Positions 23,782 to 36,254 of a stretch of 64,000 nt of DNA are shown one piece after another. Position 1 is the first letter of the stretch. Every line of letters starts with the position of its first letter. The notes under the pieces are model-generated. The model saw only the letters and a list, made by a program, of their open reading frames with translations. It was not told the origin of the DNA and searched no databases. The DNA comes from Dermatophagoides farinae (Eukaryota; Arthropoda; Arachnida; Sarcoptiformes; Pyroglyphidae): assembly GCF_024713945.1 (NCBI RefSeq), contig NC_134686.1, forward strand, positions 3,124,001 through 3,188,000. Direction: 5' to 3'. A program made the position numbers and the translations under genes.

Positions 23782-26700
23782 TTATATCTTTGAACAATTT
23801 GATAATGATTCAATAAATAGTTCAATTTTCTCGCCCTTAATATCATTAGTTGATTCAATGAGGAAATTAATTTCCAACGATTTTTTTGTGTTCAAATCAA
23901 TAAATTCGGCTTTCAATGTATTTTCAATGTAATCGCGAAATTCCTTGCAGATACGATCAAGTTCAACAGTATTCGCAGTTGTCGGACAATTTCGATAATA
24001 AACACGAATCGGATCAGATGGTACTAATTTTGCTTCTTTACGCAGTTTTTGTACACGATTAATTATTTCCCGTGCAGTTCCTTCATCTATCATGGTCGAA
24101 TCGGCACAAACATTCAATAGTACAAGTATACCATTCTGGCAATCGGCTTCAAATTTATCGACCAAATTTTTATCCAAACCAGACTCGGCTAAAGTATAAG
24201 TCAGCTTCATATCTCCAGGTTCTAAACGATATCCTTCAACTTCAAAATTATTTGGATTGGTCTCGAATTGAATCAATTTTTGCTGACTCATATTACGTAT
24301 AGCCTGAATGACTTTTTTCGATTCATTTCTTAATCGTAGACCCAGTGCTTTCGCATTCGGTTCAGCACGTAGATGAACACCATATTCTTCTTTGTTCATA
24401 CTAAGTTTAAGATCACGAACATTAAGTTCATCCAATATAAATGAACGAAGTGAATCAATATCTTCGATTGTTTGCTGTGAATTAGTAATGATCACCACTT
24501 CAGGAAGTGGATATTTCAATGGCATATTTCGACGATCACGTAGTACTCGTCCCAAATCAATCACAGTTTGCATATAAGATACTTGTCGTTCAACAGTAAT
24601 ATCAATCAATTCTTCTTGGACCGACGAATGAAGCATAAAGTGGATAGATTCAATTCGAGTGGTCTGCATTTGATCCGGAGATGAAGCATCATCGATAATA
24701 ACTTTACGTAAATTTTGATACATATATTCAGTGATGAACGGTGTAAACGATGCCATCATTTCGATCATTGTCAATAGAACTGAAAACAATGTATCCAACG
24801 CACGACGTGTATCTTGTTCCCCAAATTCACCTTTCAATCGTTTACGATTCATTCGAACATACCAATTGGTTAGATCATCGACAAAACGTACTAATCGTGG
24901 AACGACAGTATATAGTCGGTAAGCTATTTGAAAATTAAAATTTTAAAAACATGCCAAACGAATATGGTAATCACAAACCTTTCATTTCAATTTTAACAAA
25001 TTTAAATAGACTTTGTGTGAATGATAAAATCCATCGATCCATAATATTATCAGAACGAACAATGGATCGTGCATCAAAATAGAATCGTATACCAGGATTA
25101 TTTTGTTCATAAATTTCAATATTTTGTACTAGAAATCGGTAGGCATTAAACCATGGTATGAAGGCATCTTTGAGAAGATCACGAACACCTTCTTCCCGGA
25201 AACGAAGACTTTCAGCGCGAACAGCAGGTGAATTGATCAAATATAATCGAAGAGCATCGGCACCATATTTCTTAACAATTTCCATAGGATCCGGATAGTT
25301 TTTCTTTCGTTTACTCATTTTTTGGCCATCCGAAGCCAAAATCATTCCGTTTGCGATAAGATTTTTAAATGGTGGTTTACCAAAAAGCAGTGTAGAAATG
25401 ACTAATAATGTATAGAACCAACCTCTTGTTTGGTCGACACCTTCAGCAATGAAACTGGCAGGAAAATTTTCTTCAAAAATTTTCTTATTTTCAAATGGAT
25501 AATGTGTTTGTGCATATGGCATCGAACCGGATTCAAACCAACAATCAAAAACTTCTGAAACTCGTTTCAATGGTGGATGACCAGGTCGTTTCGATGGAAT
25601 TGTGATTGGATCGACATTCTCACGATGTAAATCATCGACTCTAATTCCGCTCAATCGTTCCAATTCATCGATGGAGCCCACGCATACAATTTCTTCCATA
25701 TCGTCGCTTATCCATAGTGGAATTGGTGTACCCCAATATCGATTTCTTGAAATGGCCCAATCACGTGCATCACGTAGCCAATTTCCGAAACGTTTTTCTT
25801 TGATAAAATCGGGAACCCAATATGTTTGTTTATTCATTTCAACTAATGTCGAGCAAAATTCTTCAACACGAACAAACCAAGATGGCACCGCACGATAAAT
25901 CAATGGTGAATCCGAACGCCAACAAAATGGATATGAATGTTTTACAGTACTATCACGAATCAGACGATTTCTTGATCGAAGATTCTTAATAATGTCTTTA
26001 TCAGCATCTTTGACGAACATGCCAAGAAAATCAGCAACTGGTTCGACAAAACGACAGCTTGAATCCAGTGGACATACTATACGGCCACTTTTAGTGATGA
26101 TACCGATTTTCATTGCAACACGATGATCATCTTCACCGAAGAATGGTGCACAATGTACGATACCGGTACCACTTTCAGCTGTGACATATGTATCGGTAGC
26201 CACAATGAATGCATTGATCGATTGACCATATTCTTTGAAATAATCAAATATCGGTTCATAATGTAATCCTTCTAATTGTTTACCAGGAAATTTATCCAAA
26301 ATTTCGCATTCATCTTTGGGTTTTTTGTAGAGAATATCTAATCGTGATTCGAGCAATATGAAAATTCGATCAGTTTTGAAATCTTTGATTTTCACATATT
26401 CCAAATTAGGATTAACACATAACAGCATGTTACTTGGTAATGTCCATGGGGTTGTTGTCCATGCTAGCAATGACACTTGAGGATCATTGACCAATGGGAA
26501 TGAAACTACAATAGCTGGATCAATAACATCTTTATAATTTTGACCGGATTCGAAATTCGATAACGGTGTTAAACAGGCACTAGAATATGGCATCACTTTA
26601 ACGCCATTGTAGACTAAACCTTTGTTGAATAGTTGTTTGAAAACCCACCAAACTGATTCCATAAATTCGGGGTACATTGTTTTATAATCATTTTTGAAAT

Positions 26701-27133
26701 CAATCCATCGACCAAGTCGAGTGATAATCTTTTCCCATGCATCCGCATAACGCATAATAATCTTACGACATTCATCATTATAAGCTTTGATGCCGATCTT
26801 CATCACATCTTCCGGGCTCTTAATATTCAATGTTTTATCAATTTCATATTCAATGGGTAGACCGTGTGTATCCCAGCCAAATCGTCGTTCCACATGATAG
26901 CCGGACATGTGTGCCCATCTTAAAACAATATCTTTGATGGTACCGGCTAAAATATGACCATAATGTGGCAGACCAGTGGCGAATGGTGGACCATCATAGA
27001 AAACATACGCCGGTCGATTTGCAGCGGCCGATTGTTTGATCGAAGTACGAAATGCATCTACTTCGTTCCAAAATTTAAACACTTTTTCTTCGGCTTCAAA
27101 AAAATTGATTGAGTCTGGTAAAGGATCAAGCAT
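23782..27133 (-). CDS. IARS1: Cytosolic isoleucyl-tRNA synthetase
   Basis: Class I aminoacyl-tRNA synthetase charging tRNA-Ile in the cytosol. Two exons, 27133-24979 and 24923-23782, are joined over a 55-bp GT-AG intron (phase 1) to give 1098 residues. The start is supported by alignment with other IleRS N-termini (PxxINFxxxEEKVxxFW). The HIGH motif appears as H-Y-G-H at 57-60 after YDGPPFATGLP, and KMSKR at about 605-609 in GQKMSKRKKNYPDP. The editing (CP1) domain carries the usual TTPWTLPSN and ESGTGIVHCAP signatures. The anticodon-binding domain fills exon 2. The chain ends right after the region equivalent to the end of the conserved core, so the two UNE-I repeats at the C-terminus of vertebrate IARS1 are absent, as in yeast ILS1. 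Confidence 0.96.
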
Positions 27134-27451
27134 TTCCGCCGCTTATGTTGAAACGTACACCACGTGAAAAGAATTCAAAATTTTTAAAGCAAACCGAAAA
27201 AAAACACGTTGATGCAATTGTATGGGAAATGATTGCAACTCATCCATACACAAACACACAATACATTTATTTTTTTAATTCTATTGTGTGTTGCCACAGA
27301 AGACAAGAATCATAGCCATTGTTTATACGATGAAAGTTAATCAAATGTTAATATTATTTTGTCAATTTATTTATAGAAATTTAAATTCAAAAAAAAAAAA
27401 AAAAATAAACAAAGAACAGTTTTATCATAAAACAATATTACAAATTATAAA
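27134..27451. other. Spacer between IleRS start and GNB1L end
   Basis: 318 bp holding the IleRS promoter/5' UTR and the GNB1L 3' UTR. A 17-base poly-A run lies at 27389-27405. TTTATT at 27366-27371 is AATAAA on the minus strand, about 80 bp past the GNB1L stop. Confidence 0.45.
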
Positions 27452-28525
27452 TTATAAATTCGAATCGCTATTATACAATGACCAAATTGAAATGGATCCA
27501 TCTTGAGAAGAGGCGAATAAAAGATATTTTTTCAAATTATCACCATCGTTATTAGAGTGAAGATTTAAAGTGAATCGAAGTGTTTCGATAGATTCATGAT
27601 GATATGATATTACAGCTAATGGTCGTCCAATTTTAGTCGAAAATATTCGAATTCTTCCATCACCAGATCCGATAGCAAAAATTTTACCATCCGGTCGAAT
27701 AGAACAACAGGTTATACTTTCACTATTGATTGTGAATCGTTTGATTTTTGAATTGTCAATCAACCTTTCATTACCAATCGAACATTTCCATAAAACAACT
27801 TCATTAGGTGCATAACAAGCTATACCTTGTTTTACGCAATCATTGTAATCCATATGAAGGATTCCTTCATTTTGTATTTGAATCGATGATATTGTTTCCG
27901 AGTCCATGATTGTTTTATTAGAATCAAAATAACTCTTGTTAATTGTTAGAAATCCATCTTCATATGCGATAAAATTGTAGAGAAATTTTTCCGAATCAAT
28001 AAACGAATGAATGGCCATTATGATTCCGTGATCAATTTTTTCCTTTGCTATGATTTTAATGATCACGTTGGGTTGATATAAATGCATCAAATTAATTTGA
28101 TTAGAATTATCAGGATCTAGATATGGAATGAATAGATCGTCTATTAGGGAGGTCATTTTGGCAAATGTTAGCTCAAATGTACGCCAATGATTTATAAGAT
28201 AAAATTTTTCGGAATCATTCAAATCAAAATGAAAAAGTAAGACATTTCCACGTGCCAATCGTATCACTAATGTTTGTCGAGCATTTATATAGATTAATGA
28301 TCTTACTGGTGATAATTCGATATTTTTATCCTTTATATGATCATCTAATTGTATCTGTTGTTGACATCGATATGTGGAAAGTAACCATGTTGAAATAAGA
28401 CCATTGTGATAGCCACAGATTACAAAAATCTCACCATTGTTGGACTTGTGAATATCAATAGCTGTCACATAGGATTCTTGATTAAAATCGCCAAAAATAT
28501 GAAGTGGTTCAGGTATTTTTGTCAT
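27452..28525 (-). CDS. GNB1L: GNB1L-type WD40 protein (Asa1-like)
   Basis: A WD40 propeller protein. GNB1L/Asa1 is linked to maturation of PIKK kinases with the TTT/ASTRA complex; this role is known for the family, not shown here. Single exon; ATG at 28525 (TTG-only extension upstream is ignored), 357 residues. The match is clearest in the C-terminal half: CYAPNEVVLWKCSI, then SIRPDGKIFAIGSGDGRIRIF, RPLAVISYHHESIETLRF and the terminal blade SSQDGSISIWSLY, all with GNB1L counterparts in order. The N-terminal blades (TAIDIHK...ICGYHNGLISTWLL) are more diverged. It is head to head with PSMD8, 218 bp between starts. Confidence 0.85.
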   Translation of the reverse strand: MTKIPEPLHIFGDFNQESYVTAIDIHKSNNGEIFVICGYHNGLISTWLLSTYRCQQQIQLDDHIKDKNIELSPVRSLIYINARQTLVIRLARGNVLLFHFDLNDSEKFYLINHWRTFELTFAKMTSLIDDLFIPYLDPDNSNQINLMHLYQPNVIIKIIAKEKIDHGIIMAIHSFIDSEKFLYNFIAYEDGFLTINKSYFDSNKTIMDSETISSIQIQNEGILHMDYNDCVKQGIACYAPNEVVLWKCSIGNERLIDNSKIKRFTINSESITCCSIRPDGKIFAIGSGDGRIRIFSTKIGRPLAVISYHHESIETLRFTLNLHSNNDGDNLKKYLLFASSQDGSISIWSLYNSDSNL

Positions 28526-28743
28526 CTTGTAAAATTTTATTTCAAAAATCGTTAATTTTTTTTCAAATTTGTTTATTGAATATATCTGGTATATACATTG
28601 TTTATGAACAGCGGCGTTTTTTAGCGTTGAAAACAGCAAATCATCGTCGACAATTGTTCAATTCAATTTGTATTTTATTTGTTTGATCATCACTAAATTC
28701 TTGATTATTTTTTCATACAAATAATTTTGAAACAACAAAAAAA
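28526..28743. promoter_or_regulatory. Bidirectional promoter region, GNB1L and PSMD8
   Basis: 218 bp separate the two divergent start codons, so both promoters must lie here. No TATA/Inr pair is evident; the PSMD8 ATG is preceded by an A-rich leader (28732-28743). Confidence 0.45.
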
Positions 28744-29682
28744 ATGAATAAAAAACCAGCACCAGCTTTAAATGATACGGTTGCTTTGTCCAAAATGTTG
28801 CAAAGTGAATGGGAGCGTTCGAATCACAATATGGAAAAGATTGAAAGCTATTTATCCAAATTGAAATTGTATCTAACTAAACTTCAATTCTTGCCAATCG
28901 AATTGGGTGAGCAGATTTCCAAACAAGAATTGGTTGTTGCTCGAGATATACTCGAAATTGGTGCATTTTTTTCCATTGAAACAAAAAATATACCCGCGTT
29001 TGAACGTTATATGGCTCAGCTTAAATGCTATTATTTTGATTACAGGTAAGTGGATGATTCGAATCTATAAATTCATTAATTTTTTTTTGTTTTAGCACGG
29101 ATTTGACTGAATCAACATTTAAATATCAATTACTTGGCCTAAATTTGCTTTGTCTTCTTTCTCAGAATCGTGTATCTGAATTTCATACTGTAAGTACGGC
29201 AATTATCGATTCAATTCAAGCTGACCATTTTTTTCTTTATTGAAAAGGAATTGGAACTATTACCAATGAAAGAGATTCAAAACAATGTCTATATTCGTCA
29301 TCCGGTTTCATTGGAACAATACCTAATGGAAGGAAGTTATAATAAGATTTTTCTATCCAAAGGAAATGTACCATCCAAGTATTATACATTTTTCATTGAC
29401 ATACTATTGGACACTATTCGTGAAGATATTGCCGGTTGTATTGAAATGGCATATGATCGAATAAGCGAATCAGAAGCATTGCGTTTGTTGTTTTTTGATG
29501 CTAAAGACAAAGCAGGATTAGTACAATATGCTCAACGTCGTCGATGGACATTGAATCAGAAACGTGAATATACATTTGGTCATGGTAAAAATCGTAACGA
29601 TGGTGCTGTTGCCAAGATTCCGGCCCAGAAAATTGCCGTACAAATGTTGGAATATGCACGTGAATTAGAAATGATTGTATAA
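28744..29682 (+). CDS. PSMD8: 26S proteasome lid subunit PSMD8/Rpn12
   Basis: Non-ATPase subunit of the 19S regulatory particle lid, the last subunit to join during lid assembly. Three exons, 28744-29045, 29096-29189 and 29248-29682 (introns 50 and 58 bp, GT-AG), give 276 residues, close to the conserved core length. Recognised from the internal order [86 protein letters not shown] and the PCI-like C-terminal part ending [12 protein letters not shown], then [18 protein letters not shown]. It is complete and tail to tail with PSMC6 (108 bp between stops), another subunit of the same particle. Confidence 0.95.
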
Positions 29683-29738
29683 CTTTTATATCATAAATGC
29701 TTAATTTGAATTTTTAAAAATGGATGAAATACAAATTC

Positions 29739-29744
29739 TTTATT
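29739..29744 (-). promoter_or_regulatory. Poly(A) signal for PSMC6
   Basis: AATAAA on the minus strand, 46 bp past the PSMC6 stop and inside the 108-bp spacer to PSMD8. No equally good plus-strand AATAAA was seen for PSMD8 in the same spacer, so the PSMD8 3' UTR may run into PSMC6 antisense sequence. Confidence 0.5.
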
Positions 29745-29790
29745 GATTGATAAATTGTAATTAAAAAAAATACAAACACTCCAAAATTAC

Positions 29791-31091
29791 TTATAAAGGT
29801 TTATAATCAAGTTTAGTTTCCAATTTTTTATTATCAGCAATCTTGCGAACGGCTTTCATAAAATCTTCTTCAATACAATAGTCACGTTCCTTTCGGATGG
29901 CAAACAAACCAGCTTCTGTACAAACATTACGAAGATCGGCACCATTAAAACCATCACTAAGCTTGATAACGGCTTCCCAATCAATATCACCTTGCTTTGC
30001 AATTTTTCTTGAATGAATTTTCAATATTTCTAATCGGCCTTGTTCATTTGGTAGAGAAATTTCAATTTTTCGATCAAGTCGACCTGGTCGTAATAAGGCC
30101 GGATCCAGTGTATCTGGACGATTAGTGGCCATTATGATTTTTACTTTTCCTAACGCGTCAAAACCATCCATTTGATTCAATAATTCCATTAAGGTTCGTT
30201 GAATTTCACGGTCAGCCGATGTACCTTCACTGAAACGACGGCCACCAATAGCATCGATCTCATCCATAAAGATCACACATGGTTGGTGATCACGAGCATA
30301 ATTGAACATTTCACGAATTAAACGGGCAGATTCACCGATATATTTGTCAACAATAGCGGATGATACAACTTTTAGGAAATTTGCTTCCAATTGTGATGCC
30401 ACAGCTCGAGCCAATAATGTTTTACCGGTTCCGGGTGGTCCATATAAAAGACAACCTTTTGGTGGAGTAATACCGATTCGTTGAAATAATTCTGGATTCA
30501 TCAACGGAAGTTCAATAACTTCACGCAATTCACGAATCTGTTCGGCAAGACCACCGATTGAACTATAGGTGACATCACCAGGATCTTCATGTGACATATT
30601 GTAAACCAATGGATCAACTTCACGAGGTAACCAACGAAGAATGGTTAATGTTGTTATATCCAATGCAACACGAGTACCCGGTTTTAATCGTGCTTTATCC
30701 AATTGTCGTCGACAACCTACAACATATCGAGGACCATTCGTTGCTTTGACGATAACTAATTGATGATTAAAGTGAATGGTTAATATTTGAAAATCCAACA
30801 AAAAACATTTACGATTACAAACTTACAATTATCTTCGGTCAATTGTTTCAGTACTTCACCAACTATTTGTCCCACCGATTGTAAAGCTTTCAGATCATTT
30901 TCGCTTTTCTCATATTGTTTATTCGATTCCTTAAGCTGATCACGAACTGATGAAAAAAATGATTCAGTCAAATTCATATCAAAATCTAACTTCAACCTAC
31001 CATCTTTTAATCGCACTTCAATCTGCCGATGTTCATTAATTTTCTTACGGTAATCTTGTATGGCACGTTCTCTTGACACTTCTGCTGTCAT
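29791..31091 (-). CDS. PSMC6: 26S proteasome AAA-ATPase subunit PSMC6/Rpt4
   Basis: One of six Rpt ATPases in the base of the 19S particle; unfolds substrates and threads them into the 20S core. Three exons, 31091-31001, 30946-30827 and 30755-29791, give 391 residues, against 389 in human. The 54-bp intron 30947-31000 is a multiple of three and has no stop, so an open-frame reading would wrongly add 18 residues; alignment to the family (RLKD-VRDQLKE against RLKELREQLKE) shows it is spliced. N-terminal coiled coil, then the OB region ([21 protein letters not shown]), Walker A GPPGTGKT at 176-183, Walker [10 protein letters not shown], the SRH with [20 protein letters not shown], and the Rpt4-type end KLDYKPL. 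Highly conserved. Confidence 0.97.
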
Positions 31092-34000
31092 TTTTCAAAT
31101 TAAAAAAAATGGTAAAACAGACCAAATTTGAATGAAAGAAATGAAAATTGTTTGACACTTTTCCGAGTCGAATAAATGAAACCAATTGCAATGGCTGTTT
31201 TAACACAAATGATTTAGCAAAAAAAAACATTTGATGTAAAAGCAACCATGTGAGTCAAAATAGATTACAATTCAAGTTTACGTTGATAGATGGCAATCGT
31301 ATCGAATTTAAGTTTCCATTCAATCAAATCAAATGATCAAATGATGATGATTTTAAATTATCTTCTTGTCCATTCGAATTATGGGCAATGATTTCTCCGT
31401 ACAAAAGTTGATTAATATTAAAATCAAATTCGATTCAAATCTGCCAAAATCCATTCATTCAATTGTCATATGATTAGATCAATCAAAAAAACCTACATCG
31501 AAAAAATATTTATTTTCCAATTCTCTCCTCATTCATCATCATCATCATCATCGTCATTCGAATAAATCTTCACCAAATCATTCTGAACGGTTCGTTGAAT
31601 TTGATTATTTTATTTCTTTTTTTTTTGCTAACTGATTTACGATGAAATTCGTTATTATTTGTTTGTTTAGATGCAGATTTGATTGTGATTTTTATTTATA
31701 AAAAGAAAATTGTTCTTTTTTTTATAAATTTAAATATTCGTGGATACACTTTGTATCTACATCCACCCACGCATCTATCAAAACCGATAAATTGCTGATG
31801 ACACGCATACATTGATTGATTTGTTGACCGATTCGATCGAATTATCAGAATTTGATTTGGCAGTGGAAATGATTTCCGCTTACTACAATCTACGTTTTTT
31901 CATTATGACGATTTCTGCGTGATTATTTTTTCAACAATCACATCGAACTAAATATAGATAAAATTTATAAATGTTCAAATGGTGTGTGGGTGAATAAAAT
32001 TCAGATAAACGTCAACAGAAGATGACAACAACGAAAAAAAAAATTTGGCCAAATCGTTAAATCAGTAATAATCACCTTATTGTTTTTCTAATTAGAACAA
32101 ATTCAAACTCAAAAACCATGACAATAAATCTAGATTAGGTAAGATAAGATAACTGATGACTTTATCGATTAGATCAGTCTGTTCTGTTAAATCCAATCAG
32201 ACTGACAGATTAGTGAGTTATATTCAACAACATGTATGATTATCTATCCATTTTCGGCAACGAAAAACAAAGTGAAATTCTTCATTGTTTTTTTTCAAAA
32301 TATTCTCTGAATCAATCATTAGAAAAACCACGTGACAATGCGATTCTAGCAAAAGAAATTATGAATTATTAATCGATGACGATGTGTGGTGTAAGATTCG
32401 TCAACATTGTAGATGTACATAGTGTCTTTGCTATAGGTGATGATGACGCCATAACAATAGATATAAATCGGGAATGAAAGGATTCTATTTTTTAACAACA
32501 ATTAATCGTCGTCATCATTTTTACAAGAGAAAAAAATGTACAAATTAGGTCATTTGCACACTAACATGTCTTTGATTTAACAATTTTCTTTTTCCGGTTC
32601 TTTTTTTCGAAGATTAAGATTACATCTAGATTTAGCAGATTCATTTTTTTTTGTTTTTGTTTTTATAATTCATCATCGTGATTGTTGTATACAAATTGAA
32701 AGATTGAAAATAGAAAAACACACATTCGAATAATGATTATTTGTATGTGTGTTTTTCTCGAATCAATGTATTATACGCCATTCAGGATTTATATTTAGAG
32801 ATTTTACCATTAACATCATCATCATCATCATCGTCATCATTTCGAAATCAAAAAATTGAACCGAACCGAATCTAACATGTTGATGACGAAGACGTGGCAG
32901 CAGTATTGCCATGTATTAGATTATTACACTTATAAATAGAAACAGAAAAAAACATAAAGAATCTAGCCATATTTAGTCAAAATAACGATATTCATCCATT
33001 ATGAAGTATATGATAATAATAATAACCTAGAAAAAGGAATCGATGCGCAATGATTTTGATTTAATTTTCGCTATAGCGGTTCACTGTTGTTTGTAATGGT
33101 GGTGAACGATGAGAATCATTTACAACAATTATCGAAATTTTGAAAAATTCAAATCAATCAATCAATGAAGTAAAACCCTTGACATTTGACATATACTCGG
33201 GATGAAGAATAACAATAGAAAGCCCATTAACATTAACAAACATACACATACACATACACACAATTCACCATAACAACTCTGCCAATAATTAAAATCAACA
33301 AAATTTCAATGTCGGATTTGAGCCAAAAAATGATGGCGGCGTCAACGAGACTGGCGCCAACAAATGTCATGATGTCTTAATGCCGTTTAGTGTGCGTTTG
33401 ATTTTTCAGATTATATGATGTGATGATGATGATGATGATGATGCATCTAAAACGTTAAAATTGGAAAATTAAAAAAGAAACTTAAACTCGTGACACATTT
33501 ATTGAATATTATTATTATTGTTCTGATGATGATGATGATGATCATACGAGCAACAATAGTAATTGTTTTATTATAACGATGCAACCATATTGTAGGATGC
33601 GAGGAAAAAAATTGCCTGCGATTCTTTTGTGATCAATTGTTCACAGAATAAGGAAAAGGTAGAATGTGTCTAATGAATTTTTTTTTTTACACAAAATCTG
33701 TATAAACAAAGTTTTCGTCATGTTTATTTCTTGATCATTCAAATCTATCCCATAGTTCTTGTTCTTGTTCTCTGTCTGCGTGTGTATGTTTAATGTTGAA
33801 AGTAACATTGAAAAACGTGATTATTCTTGATGTGATGACGATGGTATTGGCATCGATTCACATTTAGCATTTCGAGTAATATTACGAATAAAGTTGGTAG
33901 CTGTAGCAAATACAACTACAACTTTATGTAGATCATTTTTTTTTGTATATACAATGAGCAATGAATATTCTTCGTTTAATTCTTTCTTTGGTTATGAATG

Positions 34001-35207
34001 ACGAATCAAATTGTCGTCGTTGTTGTTATTGTTGAAAAGGATGTATGTTTTTTAAGCAACAAGTTTACAACACACATCTTTATAATGTGGAAAATGTAAA
34101 ATCCGGTTGGTCAGTGATGATTGTGAACTCTAAATAAAAACTGGAAGATAATTTTCAGATGTAAGTGTCCAATAACATTGATTATGTTATATTAGATAGA
34201 TTAGTAGATAGATATAATATGCCAATGATCGTTTTATTGTTGTTGTTTATTGATCAATCAAATTATCATCAACATTAATTTCAACTCAACGGTCATCATC
34301 ATCATTTGTTGTCATGTCAATTCCATTTTCATACGTCATTACTTTGTCAAGCAAAACTTTGTTAACAAAATCAACAACAACGACGACCAGAAAAAAAATT
34401 GACTTTAATCGATTAATTGCAATTAAATTGATCAACTGATGTCATCAACATAAAACTCACTGTAATGTTTATCTACCACCACCCATTCACTTTGTACTGC
34501 TTGTAGATGAGACTCTTGTAAATGATGATGATGATGATGATTTGTTTGATAAATCATAACCATCATTAATCGACAATGATATATTTTATATGCTGTTTGT
34601 CTTTTCGTTGATATTGATTATGATGTCTAATCCTCCTTCCATCTCTAACATGTTTTGTATGGAAACACGGATCATGGTTTAACCTTTTAAACTAACAATC
34701 TGATAGGGAAAAAACCGATAAAAATTTTCAGGAATTCAATACATTTTTTGGACCCTCGTCGATCGATCGTTTCGACGGCATCCTTTTGACATTTTTTATT
34801 TATTGAAATTTTTTACCCATCATCAATCAATCATTTAAAAACAAATAGTTTGCTTTATATTCAATTTAAATTGTTCGAATGTTGATTAATTAATCATAAT
34901 TCATTAAATGAAAATTGTTGATCAAAATAGATGATTTTTAAACAAAAAAAAAAGGATAGCCCAACATGACGTTGATCCATCCATTCATTCGATGCTGATG
35001 CAATAATAATCATCATCGTCAAATCCATAAATTCAACATTCGTTTCTTTTATTTATTCATATTTTTTTCTGAGAAAACAAAAATTCATTTCTCTTTTGTG
35101 TTCAATTTAATCATCAAATCTCTCTTTTTGTTTCTCACATTCAAATTTCTCAAGTTGAACAAGTTGTTCGACAACAAAGTTAAATTTTTGTACATATTTT
35201 CTCCTCG

Positions 35208-35241
<34 letters not shown>

Positions 35242-36254
35242 TTTCAATTTCAATTTTATATCCACAACATTTGAGTTGTTCAAATAACATTTTTTCATTT
35301 GGATTTCATAGATAGTGATGCGCTTTGACCATTTGATCAATTTTTTTTTTTTTGCAAAATGTCATGAAATCATCTGGAACAAAATTTTTCATTTAATCGA
35401 TTAATCATCCATTAACCTTTTTTATCCAATTATTAATCCGTACAGAAAAATCTATCCTGGTTTTAATAATAAAAAAATTGTGATCATTGTGAAAACTTCA
35501 TCTCAATTCCTAATCGAATCATCAGTGTACAGTGTGTTACGAATTAATCAGCCAATAATTTGTAAATAATAATCATCATCGCTGACGAAAATTACGTTTC
35601 AATGAAAGAATCATCAATCAATCATTATTCTCTTATTAAATCGGTCCACATTGACAATTTTTTTTTAATGTGATGATCATCGACATCAACAAAACATCAC
35701 CATGGTTATTGTGGTCGGCTTGGTAATCGTCCAATGGTGATGACGGTGATGTATCGTCTCATGATTATAACCGGTAACTATAACGGTAACTATGTGTGAA
35801 TGAAAGAGAGAGAGAGATTTGATTGTTTCCAATAACTGCCATGTCCAATGATGATGCTAAATACTTTATGTTGGAAAGCCATAATCATAATTGACACGGC
35901 TTTTCCCCCGATGCCATAATTTGTTTTAAGTCGTAGTGGTTGTTGCTTGTAGTATCATCAATGATGTGATGATTAATTTAATTAATCAGATGATAATAAT
36001 AATGTTTTCATTTTGTTTCATTCGCGTTTGACATATACAACAGGTTGAAACATATACACACACACATAGTGTGTCAGGAGTGGATATCATCATTAATCGA
36101 AATAAGTCTATCATTATCGTCATTGGATTTTTTTTTTAGTCATGAGAATCTCATCATCAAATTGCAACCATCAATAACAACAATAACCATAATAATAGCC
36201 AAGTAATCAACGATTAAGGACAATTTATACCCATAAACTTTGCCAACCACAAAT
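31092..36254. other. 5.2-kb non-coding region upstream of Yorkie
   Basis: No recognisable gene. It contains GAT/CAT repeats (31537-31556, 32816-32838, 33420-33443, 33523-33542, 34524-34541) and a (TG)15 run at 35211-35240. One GC-richer micro-ORF (33309-33380) is listed separately. It should contain the PSMC6 promoter at the left edge and the Yorkie promoter and enhancers. A probable 5' UTR of Yorkie precedes 36255, with an in-frame stop at 36234-36236. Confidence 0.5.
35211..35240 (+). repeat. (TG)15 microsatellite
   Basis: The longest uninterrupted TG run noticed in the window, about 1 kb upstream of the Yorkie start. Similar CA/TG runs are at 3151-3167, 47615-47632, 47987-48002 and 53835-53850. 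Confidence 0.95.

Noticed and set aside
27109-27315. 68-codon plus-strand frame at the IleRS start
   Set aside because: Antisense shadow of IleRS running into poly-A-rich spacer.
28526-28639. 38-residue N-terminal extension of GNB1L
   Set aside because: Starts with TTG; the ATG at 28525 is the first true start and leaves a reasonable head-to-head spacer.
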